Part shown: positions 1-8,405 of the stretch, piece by piece
How the letters are laid out: every line of letters begins with the position of its first letter
Numbering within the stretch: position 1 is the first letter of the stretch
Origin: Oscillospiraceae bacterium
GTDB lineage: Bacteria; Bacillota; Clostridia; Oscillospirales; Ruminococcaceae
Direction of reading: 5' to 3'
Assembly (NCBI GenBank): GCA_003531585.1
Contig: DQFX01000060.1
Location: forward strand, 72,311 to 136,310
DNA: 64,000 nt
The notes under the pieces: generated by a model
The model's input: the letters and a program-made list of their open reading frames with translations, nothing else
What the model was told of the DNA's origin: nothing
The model's database searches: none
Translations under genes and position numbers: made by a program

Positions 1-15
1 ATTTTGTAAAAACGC

Positions 16-44
16 TTGACAAATCCGGAACGATGTGCTATAAT
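16..44 (+). promoter_or_regulatory. Sigma-A promoter of tRNA-Ser
   Basis: TTGACA (16-21) and TATAAT (39-44) are separated by exactly 17 bp, about 60 bp upstream of the tRNA-Ser gene. Both hexamers are consensus, as expected for a stable-RNA promoter. Confidence 0.85.
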
Positions 45-104
45 ATACAAGTCGAAACGAGACAGGGGCTCGACAGAAAACAAAGCTCCGAAATATTCAG
101 AAAT

Positions 105-195
105 GGACAGGTGGCTGAGCTGGTCTAAGGCGCACGATTGGAAATCGTGTAACGATTAAACCCGTTCGAGGGTTCGAATCCCTCCCTGTCCGCCA
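105..195 (+). tRNA. tRNA-Ser (GGA anticodon)
   Basis: The 7-bp acceptor stem GGACAGG/CCTGTCC, a D-arm, an anticodon stem ACGA/TCGT around loop TTGGAAA (anticodon GGA, reading UCC/UCU), the long variable arm typical of class II serine tRNAs, the T-arm GTTCGAATC, discriminator G192 and an encoded CCA (193-195) are all visible. It stands alone behind a consensus promoter. Confidence 0.95.
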
Positions 196-306
196 TATTT
201 AGCCGCGTATTTCAGCGCGGCTAAAATTATATTATAGGCTGTCTTTTATAGGCGGTCATTTTAGTATCCGGAATACATATGTCCCGAACCTGAAAAGGAG
301 AATACT

Positions 307-699
307 ATGAAGTACGAATTAACAAAGGATCTTGAAACAGGAAACCGAATCATTGATAATGAGCACCGTGAACTCCTGAACGCCGTCAACGCGCTGCTTG
401 ACGCATGCAGCGCCGGCAAGGGACGCGCCCAGGTAAGCAGCACTGTAAAGTTCCTTAACGACTACGTTGACCGCCATTTCGCGCATGAGGAGCAGCTTCA
501 GAAGCAGAGCGGCTACCCGGGATATGAGGCGCACCATGCGTTCCACGAGAAGTACAAGCAGACCCTGCGTGAAATAACCGCCGGAATGTCCGATAATTGC
601 AGCATTGCGGACCTCGCGAAGCTCAACGGGCATGTGAGCCTGCTGGTGAGCCATATCCGCACCGAGGACAAGAAGCTCGGGGCGTTCCTGAACAAATAA
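307..699 (+). CDS. Bacteriohemerythrin
   Basis: A 130-residue single-domain hemerythrin, a four-helix bundle that binds O2 at a non-haem di-iron centre. The ligand set is complete: H20, H57 with E61 (HxxxE), H76 with H80 (HxxxH), H116 and D121. Length is normal for the family. It is cytoplasmic, with no signal peptide or fused signalling domain. The start follows a clear AAGGAG site. In an anaerobe it probably buffers or scavenges oxygen (inference). It is monocistronic, between tRNA-Ser and a strong terminator. Confidence 0.93.
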   Translation: MKYELTKDLETGNRIIDNEHRELLNAVNALLDACSAGKGRAQVSSTVKFLNDYVDRHFAHEEQLQKQSGYPGYEAHHAFHEKYKQTLREITAGMSDNCSIADLAKLNGHVSLLVSHIRTEDKKLGAFLNK

Positions 700-718
700 T
701 ACGCTCATAACGCTGACA

Positions 719-752
719 GAACGGCGCGTTTCTCCGGAGACGCGCCGTTTTG
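719..752 (+). terminator. Rho-independent terminator of the hemerythrin gene
   Basis: A 10-bp GC-rich stem AACGGCGCGT/ACGCGCCGTT is followed by TTTTGC, 20 bp after the hemerythrin stop. Confidence 0.85.
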
Positions 753-796
753 CTATAGACGAGCTCTATTGCATGACCACCTGCATATAATAATTC

Positions 797-825
797 TTGA
801 CAACCCGCGTTGAATGTGCTATAAT
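797..825 (+). promoter_or_regulatory. Promoter of the lysR-type gene
   Basis: TTGACA (797-802), 17-bp spacer, TATAAT (820-825). It ends about 30 bp before the LysR start, so the leader is very short. Confidence 0.85.
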
Positions 826-857
826 CGCAGCATAAACACATTCACAGGAGAAACACT

Positions 858-1802
858 ATGACATTGCAGCAGATGAAGTACGCGCTGACAATAGCGGAGC
901 AGGGCTCGATGAACAAGGCGGCGGAGCAGCTTTTTATCTCGCAGCCGTCGCTTACAAGCGCGGTCAGGGAGCTTGAAAAGGAAATAGGGATACAGGTTTT
1001 CGTCAGGAGCAGCCGGGGAGTTTCCGTCACCGCTGAGGGCGCGGATTTTCTGATGTACGTGCGTCAGGTCTACCAGCAGTACGAGCTGCTGCACCAGAAG
1101 TACGGCGGGAGCGGCGGCGCAAAGCGGAAATTCGGAGTTTCCACGCAGCATTATTCCTTTGCGGTAAAGGCGTTCGTTGAGATGGTTAAGAATTTCGGCA
1201 CGCTGAATTTCGAGTTCGCCATACGTGAGACCCGCACGATGGACGTACTGCACGACGTGGGAGGATTCCGCAGCGAGGTCGGGATAATCTACCAGTGCGA
1301 CTACAACCGACGGATAATCGGGAAAATGCTCCACGAGCTGGAGCTGGAGTTCGTTCCGCTTATCGACTGCCGTGCGTACGTCTACCTGTGGAAGGATCAC
1401 CCGCTTGCGAACGAGAAGTCGATCGGGCTTGAGCAGCTCGCGGATTACCCCTGCCTGGTGTTCGAGCAGGGTGACGGCGCGAGCGGATTCCTTGCTGAGG
1501 AGATACTCACCGACAACGACTATCCGCGCATCATCAGGAGCACCGACCGCGCTACTCAGCTTAATCTCATGGTGGGTCTCAACGGATACACGCTGTGCTC
1601 CGGCATAATCTGCGAGGAGCTGAACGGAAACGAGTACCGCGCGGTGCCGTTCCGCGAGGACGAGAACAACCGCAACACCGTCATGGAGATAGGCTACGTG
1701 ATGAAAAAGCACAGCATACTCAGCGATATCGGGGAGGTCTACATCAGCGAGGTAAGGCGGTACCTCAGCGGCTGCGAGGGATACAAGGAGGAGAACAAAT
1801 GA
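858..1802 (+). CDS. LysR-family transcriptional regulator
   Basis: A 314-residue protein of normal LysR length. Residues about 1-60 form the winged helix-turn-helix (MTLQQMKYALTIAEQGSMNK, then AAEQLFISQPSLTSAVRELE), joined by a linker helix to a periplasmic-binding-protein-like co-inducer domain (about 90-300). The start has an AGGAG site 7 bp upstream. Its stop overlaps the ATG of the next small gene (ATGA), so the two are probably translationally coupled. The target is not evident: no divergent metabolic gene lies next to it. Confidence 0.92.
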   Translation: MTLQQMKYALTIAEQGSMNKAAEQLFISQPSLTSAVRELEKEIGIQVFVRSSRGVSVTAEGADFLMYVRQVYQQYELLHQKYGGSGGAKRKFGVSTQHYSFAVKAFVEMVKNFGTLNFEFAIRETRTMDVLHDVGGFRSEVGIIYQCDYNRRIIGKMLHELELEFVPLIDCRAYVYLWKDHPLANEKSIGLEQLADYPCLVFEQGDGASGFLAEEILTDNDYPRIIRSTDRATQLNLMVGLNGYTLCSGIICEELNGNEYRAVPFREDENNRNTVMEIGYVMKKHSILSDIGEVYISEVRRYLSGCEGYKEENK

Positions 1803-2023
1803 GCTATACTTTTCAATACGCCGAGGTCCTGGAGCTGAAAAAGGCGTGCGCAGAGCATTTCCCGGATCATGTACACTTTCATGACGGCTGCGGAGGTCAG
1901 TATTTCTCGCTCGACGAGGAGAATGACGCGCTGTGCGGGTTCATCGCCGGGTACTTTGCGGAGCGCGGCTTAACGGCGGAATTCACGGGCGGCGGAACGG
2001 TTTTCACCGTCTCGAAGAATTGA
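1799..2023 (+). CDS. Small RDAC-like protein paired with LysR
   Basis: A 74-residue soluble protein whose ATG overlaps the LysR stop and which has its own AAGGAGGAG site. The core reads HFHDGCGGQYFSLDEEN, then a segment ending in TGGGTVFTV. This resembles the small Firmicutes proteins called RDAC family, which also sit beside LysR genes (from memory, not searched). Function is unknown. The coupling suggests a modulator of, or co-product with, the regulator (inference). The other reading frame across 1595-2023 is a shadow. Confidence 0.7.
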   Translation: MSYTFQYAEVLELKKACAEHFPDHVHFHDGCGGQYFSLDEENDALCGFIAGYFAERGLTAEFTGGGTVFTVSKN

Positions 2024-2030
2024 CAAAGAG

Positions 2031-2056
2031 GCTCCCGCATGCGGCGTGGGCTTTTT
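2031..2056 (+). terminator. Possible weak terminator after the LysR pair
   Basis: An imperfect stem GCTCCCGC/GCGTGGGC with one mismatch and one wobble pair is followed by a TTTTTCT run just after the stop. Confidence 0.5.
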
Positions 2057-2101
2057 CTATGGAAATTTTGCCCAAAGTGCTGTAAAAGTTTGCTTTTTCT
2101 A

Positions 2102-2130
2102 TTGACTTAAAGAGGAAAATATTATATAAT
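2102..2130 (+). promoter_or_regulatory. Promoter of the dockerin protein gene
   Basis: TTGACT (2102-2107), 17 bp, TATAAT (2125-2130), about 75 bp upstream of the start codon. Confidence 0.8.
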
Positions 2131-2204
2131 ATAGAGTGTATAATTATGCATTATAGTCCGGCTCACGGCAGCCTGGCATTCTATAATATCCCGGAGGTAT
2201 TTGT

Positions 2205-5200
2205 ATGAAGCTCAGAAAAAGAATCGCGGCAGCGTTTACAGCGCTGGCACTAATGTTCACGTTGACTGACCCGGCGGCGCTCGGAGGTCTGATTGGTTCT
2301 TCTGGCGTTGCGTCGGCATATTCTATAATGTCCTTACTTGTAAACACAAAGTCTAACAAAATTCCTGTTCCTGAGGTTGGATTGGATTTATCAACAATAA
2401 ATAAGAACTTTAACCCCGGGCTTGATTATATAAGTAGCGTGAATGTGTCATGGTATGAAGGTTCTCCAGTTATCGGTTCTGACGGAAAAGCAGTTTTGCC
2501 TTCGAACACTGTTAACAGTTTTGGATATAATAGGCATTACTATGCGGTAGCAGAGTATATTCCTGGTCCTGGTTCATCAGCTGTAGGTAATGTTCCCGTG
2601 TTTTTTTATGTTGATGACCCAATAAAACCAACTGATAGTGAAGTTTCTGCAAAGTCGTGGATAGGCGACACCGGCTCGATCTTCGCCGTGTTCGACTTCT
2701 CGACTTACCAGGCTACAAAGAAAGCCAAGGCGACCGGAGCGCGCTTCGTGCCGTCCGGCGACCCCAAGTACGGCTTCAGCGCCGATTACACAACGGTGTT
2801 CTTTACCATACCCTCCCACTCCAAGACCGACGTTATCGAAGGTCTGCTGCCGGGAACTGTAACTATTGACACCGAGGACAAAGAGGGCAGCGGTCTTTCC
2901 TTCGCGAATGTTCCTGTGACCTGGAAATCCGGAAGCAGCTTCACATACGAGGGCGCCGGCTACGACCAGACAAACGTAACTGGAATGACCTTTACCATAG
3001 TCGGAACTGCCACCGTACCCACTAACAGGCTCAACGATATAGATTCGACAAGCGCCGGTGCAAAGACAAAGTTCACGCTGAAGGCGACCATTACAGTTGA
3101 CCCTGCGGATAAGGTGCAGAAGCCGTCTTTCTCAAGCGAGAATCCCGACGGCTCCACGTTTGACAAGACCACCTACATAAAGCTCGATCTCCCGAAGGAA
3201 GATAACGTAACCTATTATTACATCGTTGCCTCCAGCGAGGACGAGCTGAACTCTCTGCCGTTTATTTACGACAACGACCACACCTACTACTCCAGCCGCG
3301 GAATTATGATAACAGGCGTGGTAAACAAGAGAGTTCAGAGCTGGATAAAGGTTATTGGTAAGCACAACGAAAAGCAGGACAGCGACGTGCTGACCGGCTC
3401 GTTTACTGTTGCGATGCGCTCCAGCACCGGCTCCAATATCCCTGAGATACACATTATCGTCGACCAGCCGGTAGGCGGGCAGGCGCTTGATATCTCTGCG
3501 GAACTTGACCCCTCGGCTCCCGACTACGAGACCGAGACGTTCGAAATATCCGATTTCGGCGCGGTTCAGTGGAAGGGCGGCTCCGGAAGCAGCGCCCTGG
3601 CTGAGTACAACACGGAGTACACCATGCTGGTGGAGGTTATCCCTAACAGCCCGAACTACGTGTTCCTGCGTACTCCCGACGTTTACGTGAATGGAGTGAG
3701 ATGCTCCGGCTCCACTAACGACACCGGTACGTTCACGATCGTTTACACCTTTGAAAAGACCGGAAAGCTCACCGACTACAGAGCTGTATCCCCCGGAAAG
3801 GTCGCCAACGTGTCCAGCGGAACCACCGTGACCCAGATGGAAAACAGCTACCTCCCCAAGACGGTAACAGTTGTCGGCACCAAGGATAACCGTATTTCCG
3901 AGACATGCAGCGTAACATGGGATCTCACCACCGCGATAACCGACAAGGGAACTCCCTATAACCCCAAGATAGGCACTGCCCAGACAGTCACATTTACCGG
4001 TAAGGTAAGAGTCCCCGACTACATGGAGGAGGACTCCGCGAAGATGACCGTAACGGCGCAGATCTATGTTGAGGAAGCGTCGAAGGTCCCTGCGCCCTGG
4101 TCATACCCTCCCGATACCGTGGAAGGTCAGGGGACCACCGTGTTCAATTCCCCGCAGGATATCTCGCTTGAATCCGCGGTAAACAGCGCGACCATCTACT
4201 ATAACATCGAAGCGTACGAGAACATCAGCGATATCTCCAAGCTCGCCGACCCCACCGAGACCGGCGGCACGAAGTACATCGAGCCGATCACGCTTTCCGG
4301 CGTGCCCGGGCAGTCGCTGTATTACTGCATAAAGGCGATAGCCACAGCCCCTGGCATGAAGCAGAGCGACGTATCCACATTTGTATACAAGGTAGTTATC
4401 GAGAAGAAAAAGACCCAGATCCCGAAGCCCACTCCGGAGCCGGGAAACTACGCCAGCTCGCTGACGATCACGCTCAATACCGAAACTCCCGGCGCGAAGA
4501 TATACTATACCCTCGACCCGAACGCAACAAAGTCCAGCGGATTCATCGAGTACACAGGTCCGTTTGACCTGAATGTTGCTGCGAACAGCACAAAGACATT
4601 CGCGCTGCGCACCTATGCGAAGGCTCCGAATGACAGCTGGAAGGATTCCGACATCAGCGAGGATCTTATCTATAAAATAACCGTGCCCAAGGAAAAGGCG
4701 GCGGTACCGGTGCCGAGCGTTCTTGACACCGCCAGCGAAACCGCGATCACGCTCACGCTCTCCTGCGCGACAGCCAAGGCTGATATCTACTATTCCATCG
4801 ACACTCCGATAACCTCCACCTATAATGGAATTCTGTACAAGTCGGGAACCAAGATAACCCTCAAGCGCGTGGATAATCAGGTCGTGACATACAAGCTGTA
4901 TACCTATGCGAAGTCCAACGACCCAAGAATTGACGACAGCCTTGTAAAGACGTACACCTACACCGTCGGCAAGGACTACGGCGTTAAGAGTATCGAGATA
5001 GTCAAGCGGCCTGCAAAGTATTCCTACTACATGGGCGAGAAGCTGAATGTCGTAGGCGGCCTTATCAAGGTAACGTACATCGATGAGACCAAGGCTCCGG
5101 AAACAGTTTACATGACCGAGAGCATGATTCAGGATTTCGATAGCTGGGTACTGGGTCAGCAGACTCTTACAGTTTATTATCAGGGCTGCACGGCTGCGTT

Positions 5201-6056
5201 CAATATCGTGGTGCGCAGACGTTCGTCAAGCAGTTCTGATTCTGACAATAAGCCGAGCGATTCCGGCAAGGACGATGGCAAGAAGGACGATACTACCACC
5301 GACCCGGGTACTTCCGACACCGACAAAGACAACACTACCGATGGGACGGTATCCGACCCGACAATGGTGGGAAGCCTGGTGAAGGGCTGGACGCAGCTCC
5401 AGAAGAAGATAGCGGCTGCTGCGAAGAATTCCCGCATTGTTATCAATCTGAACGGAAACACGTCCGTACCTGCGGATATCATCAACACCGCGATGAAGAA
5501 GAAGATCACGCTGGAGTTCGTGGTAAACGACATGCTGAGCTGGGTAGTCGACACCGGTGCGCTGAAAAAGACGGTGGCTTCCCTCAGCGTGGGATTAAAG
5601 ACCAACGACGTTTATATCCCGACGGTGCTTATAGACAGCTCCGGAGACAGCGAGATAGTCAGAGTGCACACCTACGGCAAGAATAAGATAGGCGCGGTGC
5701 TTTACGTCAAGACCGGCAAGAAGGTGAACAACCGCTTTGCAAATCTGTTCAGGTATAACGAGGATTCGCACCTGCTTGATTTTGTTGATACTTCGAAGAT
5801 AATTTCGAGCACCGGCGTTGCCCAGGTAGTTCCGGCGAACGGCGGCGATTACGTCCTCATGCTGGACACCAGGACGAGGCTCCCCGGCGACGCTGACAAC
5901 AGTACGACGATAGACGCCCGGGACGCTTCCGCGATACTCAAGATGTGCGTAGGCACGATGGAGCTTGACGACACATGCGACTACAACGGCGACGGATTTG
6001 TCAATGCAATTGATTCGGCTGCGATACTCCGTTCAGTCGTAGGACTCAAAAAGTAA
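2205..6056 (+). CDS. Secreted dockerin protein with chitobiase-like and Ig-like repeats
   Basis: A 1283-residue exported protein. Residues 1-38 are a Sec signal peptide (basic MKLRKR, hydrophobic core, cleavage near VASA). The first 600 or so residues are beta-rich and unassigned. Three CHB_HEX_C-like repeats follow at about 640-735, 740-830 and 832-925, each with an IYYTLD/IYYSID-type core. A Big_4-like Ig domain lies at about 926-1005, then a Ser/Asp/Lys-rich linker (about 1010-1045), a beta domain, and a type I dockerin at 1226-1283 with two Ca-binding loops (GDADNSTTIDARDAS and DYNGDGFVNAIDS). The dockerin implies attachment to a cohesin scaffold encoded elsewhere. No catalytic domain is recognisable, so it is probably adhesive or structural. 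Codons for residues about 30-150 are much more AT-rich than the rest. Confidence 0.85.
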   Translation: MKLRKRIAAAFTALALMFTLTDPAALGGLIGSSGVASAYSIMSLLVNTKSNKIPVPEVGLDLSTINKNFNPGLDYISSVNVSWYEGSPVIGSDGKAVLPSNTVNSFGYNRHYYAVAEYIPGPGSSAVGNVPVFFYVDDPIKPTDSEVSAKSWIGDTGSIFAVFDFSTYQATKKAKATGARFVPSGDPKYGFSADYTTVFFTIPSHSKTDVIEGLLPGTVTIDTEDKEGSGLSFANVPVTWKSGSSFTYEGAGYDQTNVTGMTFTIVGTATVPTNRLNDIDSTSAGAKTKFTLKATITVDPADKVQKPSFSSENPDGSTFDKTTYIKLDLPKEDNVTYYYIVASSEDELNSLPFIYDNDHTYYSSRGIMITGVVNKRVQSWIKVIGKHNEKQDSDVLTGSFTVAMRSSTGSNIPEIHIIVDQPVGGQALDISAELDPSAPDYETETFEISDFGAVQWKGGSGSSALAEYNTEYTMLVEVIPNSPNYVFLRTPDVYVNGVRCSGSTNDTGTFTIVYTFEKTGKLTDYRAVSPGKVANVSSGTTVTQMENSYLPKTVTVVGTKDNRISETCSVTWDLTTAITDKGTPYNPKIGTAQTVTFTGKVRVPDYMEEDSAKMTVTAQIYVEEASKVPAPWSYPPDTVEGQGTTVFNSPQDISLESAVNSATIYYNIEAYENISDISKLADPTETGGTKYIEPITLSGVPGQSLYYCIKAIATAPGMKQSDVSTFVYKVVIEKKKTQIPKPTPEPGNYASSLTITLNTETPGAKIYYTLDPNATKSSGFIEYTGPFDLNVAANSTKTFALRTYAKAPNDSWKDSDISEDLIYKITVPKEKAAVPVPSVLDTASETAITLTLSCATAKADIYYSIDTPITSTYNGILYKSGTKITLKRVDNQVVTYKLYTYAKSNDPRIDDSLVKTYTYTVGKDYGVKSIEIVKRPAKYSYYMGEKLNVVGGLIKVTYIDETKAPETVYMTESMIQDFDSWVLGQQTLTVYYQGCTAAFNIVVRRRSSSSSDSDNKPSDSGKDDGKKDDTTTDPGTSDTDKDNTTDGTVSDPTMVGSLVKGWTQLQKKIAAAAKNSRIVINLNGNTSVPADIINTAMKKKITLEFVVNDMLSWVVDTGALKKTVASLSVGLKTNDVYIPTVLIDSSGDSEIVRVHTYGKNKIGAVLYVKTGKKVNNRFANLFRYNEDSHLLDFVDTSKIISSTGVAQVVPANGGDYVLMLDTRTRLPGDADNSTTIDARDASAILKMCVGTMELDDTCDYNGDGFVNAIDSAAILRSVVGLKK

Positions 6057-6061
6057 ACCAG

Positions 6062-6094
6062 ACAGCAGGGAACTCCGGTTTCCTGCTGTTTTTT
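6062..6094 (+). terminator. Terminator of the dockerin protein gene
   Basis: ACAGCAGG and CCTGCTGT arms form an extended stem followed by TTTTTTCC, immediately after the stop. Confidence 0.85.
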
Positions 6095-6115
6095 CCGGAC
6101 GTAAAAGGAGAAAAC

Positions 6116-6652
6116 ATGCGTATTGAAACGGAGCGGCTGTATCTGCGTGAGATGACAGCCGCAGATTACGAGGCGCTGTACGCCGTACTGGCGGATTCGG
6201 ACATCATGCAGCATTACCCATACACGTTTGACGAGGCGAGGGTGCGCGGCTGGATAGACCGCAATATTGAGCGCTACAGTGTATTCGTGTTCGGACTGTG
6301 GGCGGTGTGCCTCCATGAAAACGGCGAGATGATAGGCGACTGCGGGCTGACTATGCAGCTAATAAACGGTCAGATAAAGCCGGAGATAGGCTGCCATATC
6401 CGCAGGGACATGCAGCGGCGCGGGTACGCAAAGGAATCCGCTTCGGCGGTCAGGGACTGGGCTTTCTGCAATACGCCGTTCAATGCGGTCTATTCATACA
6501 TGAAAGCGGCGAACCTGCCGTCATGCCGCACTGCGGAAAGCTGGGGCTGTACCCAGGTAGACGAGTACGCCGACGCGGAGAACGAGCTTACAAAGGTGTA
6601 CGCCATCACACGTAATGAATGGCAGATGCTCACCGGGAATAACAGCAAATAA
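6116..6652 (+). CDS. GNAT N-acetyltransferase, RimJ/RimL type
   Basis: A 178-residue protein opening with the RimJ/RimL signature RIETERLYLREMTAADYEAL. It has the central strand IGDCGL and a pantetheine-binding region IGCHIRRDMQRRGYAKESA (about 95-112) matching the Q/RxxGxG/A motif A loop. It transfers acetyl from acetyl-CoA to an amine, probably a protein N-terminus or small molecule; the substrate cannot be read from sequence. The start follows an AAAGGAG site. It lies only 60 bp after the previous stop, but behind a terminator. Confidence 0.85.
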   Translation: MRIETERLYLREMTAADYEALYAVLADSDIMQHYPYTFDEARVRGWIDRNIERYSVFVFGLWAVCLHENGEMIGDCGLTMQLINGQIKPEIGCHIRRDMQRRGYAKESASAVRDWAFCNTPFNAVYSYMKAANLPSCRTAESWGCTQVDEYADAENELTKVYAITRNEWQMLTGNNSK

Positions 6653-6680
6653 ACTGAATCGAAAATTGCGCAGATAAGTG

Positions 6681-6709
6681 TTGATGAATCACCGGAAATA
6701 TGCTAATAT
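6681..6709 (+). promoter_or_regulatory. Probable promoter of the PARG-like gene
   Basis: TTGATG (6681-6686), 17 bp, TAATAT (6704-6709), 40 bp before the start. The hexamers deviate somewhat from consensus. Confidence 0.55.
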
Positions 6710-6749
6710 ATAGATATAGGCAGGAAATTCCGATGATCAGGAGGTAATT

Positions 6750-7595
6750 ATGGGCAGGCAGGAAAACATAGAAATATTCGAAAACACGATGTCGATGTGC
6801 AGGACCGATCCGTTTCTGAGATCGGCGATAAAGGAATCAAGCGGCGCGCAGTCTCTGATACCGGAGGGTGACTGGGTGGAGCTTCCTATGATACAGAAGG
6901 GCGCCGCCGCGAAGGTCGTGGTGAGCCGCAAACGCACACTGGAAGCCGCCGCCGGCTACGCCAGGGCAGGGAAGCGCGTGTGCGTGCTGAATTTCGCTTC
7001 GGCGTCCAACCCAGGCGGCGGAGTTAAGAACGGCTCCTCAGCGCAGGAGGAGGCGATATGCCGCTGTTCGACGCTGTATATGAACCTAATTCAGCCGGAT
7101 ATGTGGAGCGGGTTCTATACTCCGCACCGTGCGGCACCGGATCCGCTCCACAGCGACGACTGCATATACACTCCCGGAGTTGTGGTGTTCAAGACGGACA
7201 GCGCGTTTCCGGAGGTAATGCCGCAGGAAGAATGGTACAGCGTGGACGTTATCACCTGCGCGGCTCCGAACCTGCGGGAAAAGCCGAGCAACTCGATGAA
7301 TTATGACGGACACAGCGCAGTCAGCATTTCGGACGGCGACCTCCGGAAGCTCCACGAGAAGCGCATGGAGCGCATACTCAGCATAGCCGCACAGCACGGG
7401 TGCGATGTAGTTATACTCGGCGCGTTCGGCTGCGGTGCGTTCATGAATCCGCCGGAGGTAGTCGCGGCGGGGATAAAATCCGCGCTTGAGGGCTTCATGG
7501 AGCGCTTTGAAACCGTGGAGTTCGCCGTGTACTGCTCCCAGCGTGACGACACGAATTTCCGCGTGTTCGACAGGGAGTTCGGCTCACGGAAGTGA
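6750..7595 (+). CDS. TIGR02452-family bacterial-type poly(ADP-ribose) glycohydrolase
   Basis: A 281-residue macrodomain protein. Residues about 85-100 read NPGGGVKNGSSAQEE, the GGG-x6-8-QEE catalytic signature of bacterial and fungal-type PARG (DUF2263/TIGR02452), in which the second Glu is catalytic. The second conserved block VVILGAFGCGAFMNPP lies near 210-225. These enzymes remove ADP-ribose chains from proteins. No obvious ADP-ribosyltransferase is adjacent; phage defence, toxin reversal and NAD metabolism are all open. Start chosen at the ATG behind AGGAGG. Confidence 0.88.
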   Translation: MGRQENIEIFENTMSMCRTDPFLRSAIKESSGAQSLIPEGDWVELPMIQKGAAAKVVVSRKRTLEAAAGYARAGKRVCVLNFASASNPGGGVKNGSSAQEEAICRCSTLYMNLIQPDMWSGFYTPHRAAPDPLHSDDCIYTPGVVVFKTDSAFPEVMPQEEWYSVDVITCAAPNLREKPSNSMNYDGHSAVSISDGDLRKLHEKRMERILSIAAQHGCDVVILGAFGCGAFMNPPEVVAAGIKSALEGFMERFETVEFAVYCSQRDDTNFRVFDREFGSRK

Positions 7596-7620
7596 CTCAG
7601 GCTGAAATCTGAAAATCAAA

Positions 7621-7656
7621 ACCGGCGGAGAGCAATGCTCCCTGCCGGTAGTTTTA
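7621..7656. terminator. Terminator shared by the PARG-like gene and the rlmD-like tail
   Basis: ACCGGC/GCCGGT with an inner GAGC/GCTC stem (7621-7649), followed on the + strand by TAGTTTTATT. It also abuts the end of the minus-strand rlmD-like remnant and could serve both strands. Confidence 0.75.
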
Positions 7657-7697
7657 TTCAGTTCTGAGGGACATCGAAACCACGCACTCAACGTGGC
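7656..7697 (-). pseudogene. 3' tail of a second rlmD-like methyltransferase gene
   Basis: Read on the minus strand, the stretch encodes HVECVVSMSLRTE-stop. HVECVVSMS is also the C-terminus of the intact rlmD one kilobase away. A 26-bp segment (7670-7695) is identical to 8702-8727, but the residues after it differ (LRTE here, RKEE there). Everything upstream of the tail is missing. It is either the end of a deleted paralogue or a duplicated fragment. Confidence 0.75.
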
Positions 7698-7715
7698 ACG
7701 AGCCGTTGCAAACAA

Positions 7716-7805
7716 TGTCTGCGGTGGCTTAAGGAGATTGTAGTCTGGGACGATAGATTTTCTGTGGAGTTGAAGTCGGGAATTAAGGTCGATGTTGAAA
7801 GATAA
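7716..7805 (+). pseudogene. C-terminal fragment of a probable serine recombinase
   Basis: An open frame ending at TAA 7803-7805 encodes KEIVVWDDRFSVELKSGIKV and a few more residues. This pattern (VxKIxVxxDRxEVxFKSG) is typical of the last strands of large serine recombinases. There is no start and no catalytic domain. The fragment directly follows the rlmD-like tail, so a junction lies near 7697-7715. It suggests that a mobile element was once here and was mostly deleted (inference). Confidence 0.5.
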
Positions 7806-7946
7806 TCATAAACACACAAACCCTCCAAGCTATGATGGTCCAGAGGGTTATTTTGCTTCCTATGAACTGGAATTTCTCAATTTTACACTTGGATTATGTA
7901 AGAATGTTCCCATGCGCACAGGAATATCATCTACAACAAAAAATAA

Positions 7947-7976
7947 GCGAGCTGAATTTGTCAACTCGCGTATTTT
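7947..7976. terminator. Bidirectional hairpin downstream of the DUF3592-type gene
   Basis: GCGAG/CTCGC arms (7947-7951 and 7965-7969) are extended by TGA/TCA across one mismatch. T runs lie on both sides (TATTTTTG on +, TTATTTTTTG on -). It terminates the minus-strand gene ending at 7989. Confidence 0.7.
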
Positions 7977-7988
7977 TGATAAAGAGTT

Positions 7989-8405
7989 TTATTTCTTTTG
8001 TCGTTTTGTAAGATGTGTGAACGGATTTTTAATACAGAGGCACAATGATAACGATGACAATAAAAACAGAAATAATGAAATCCAATAGTACATGGTGTTG
8101 CTCTTAGCCACTTCTCCAGTTAATGGATTATATATTATGTCAATTTTCTTTCCGACTAGTCTATCAACGTTAGCATTGTCACCTTTATAAAAAGGTTCAA
8201 TATATAAAGTTACATCGGAGTGGGTGTGATTATTTATATCTGTATATGTTCCAAACACGACACCACCCGGTAATCCAACAAATGTTATTGTAGCTGTCGT
8301 AGTAATCCAATTTCGTTGATGAATATAGGTGCTAATATTAAAAGTACACCATATAATAGATAAGATAAAGACTACAAATATTAAAATCTTATACCTTCTT
8401 TTCAT
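7989..8405 (-). CDS. DUF3592-like membrane protein
   Basis: A 138-residue protein with an N-terminal membrane helix (about 4-24), an extracytoplasmic beta domain, and a second helix near the C-terminus (about 103-125). The central region (TATITFVG, YTDINNHTHSDVTLYIE, then GKKIDIIYNPLTGE) has the layout of DUF3592. The start is MKRRYK, because the upstream in-frame ATG is followed by codons that contain the AGGAGG ribosome site. The gene is far more AT-rich than its flanks and sits between two relics, so recent acquisition is likely. Function unknown. Confidence 0.72.
   Translation of the reverse strand: MKRRYKILIFVVFILSIIWCTFNISTYIHQRNWITTTATITFVGLPGGVVFGTYTDINNHTHSDVTLYIEPFYKGDNANVDRLVGKKIDIIYNPLTGEVAKSNTMYYWISLFLFLLSSLSLCLCIKNPFTHLTKRQKK

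Noticed and set aside
7792..8088. 98-codon + strand frame overlapping the end of the DUF3592-type gene
   Set aside because: It starts inside the recombinase-like tail, has no ribosome site and runs through a bidirectional terminator. The minus-strand gene has a better start and domain pattern.
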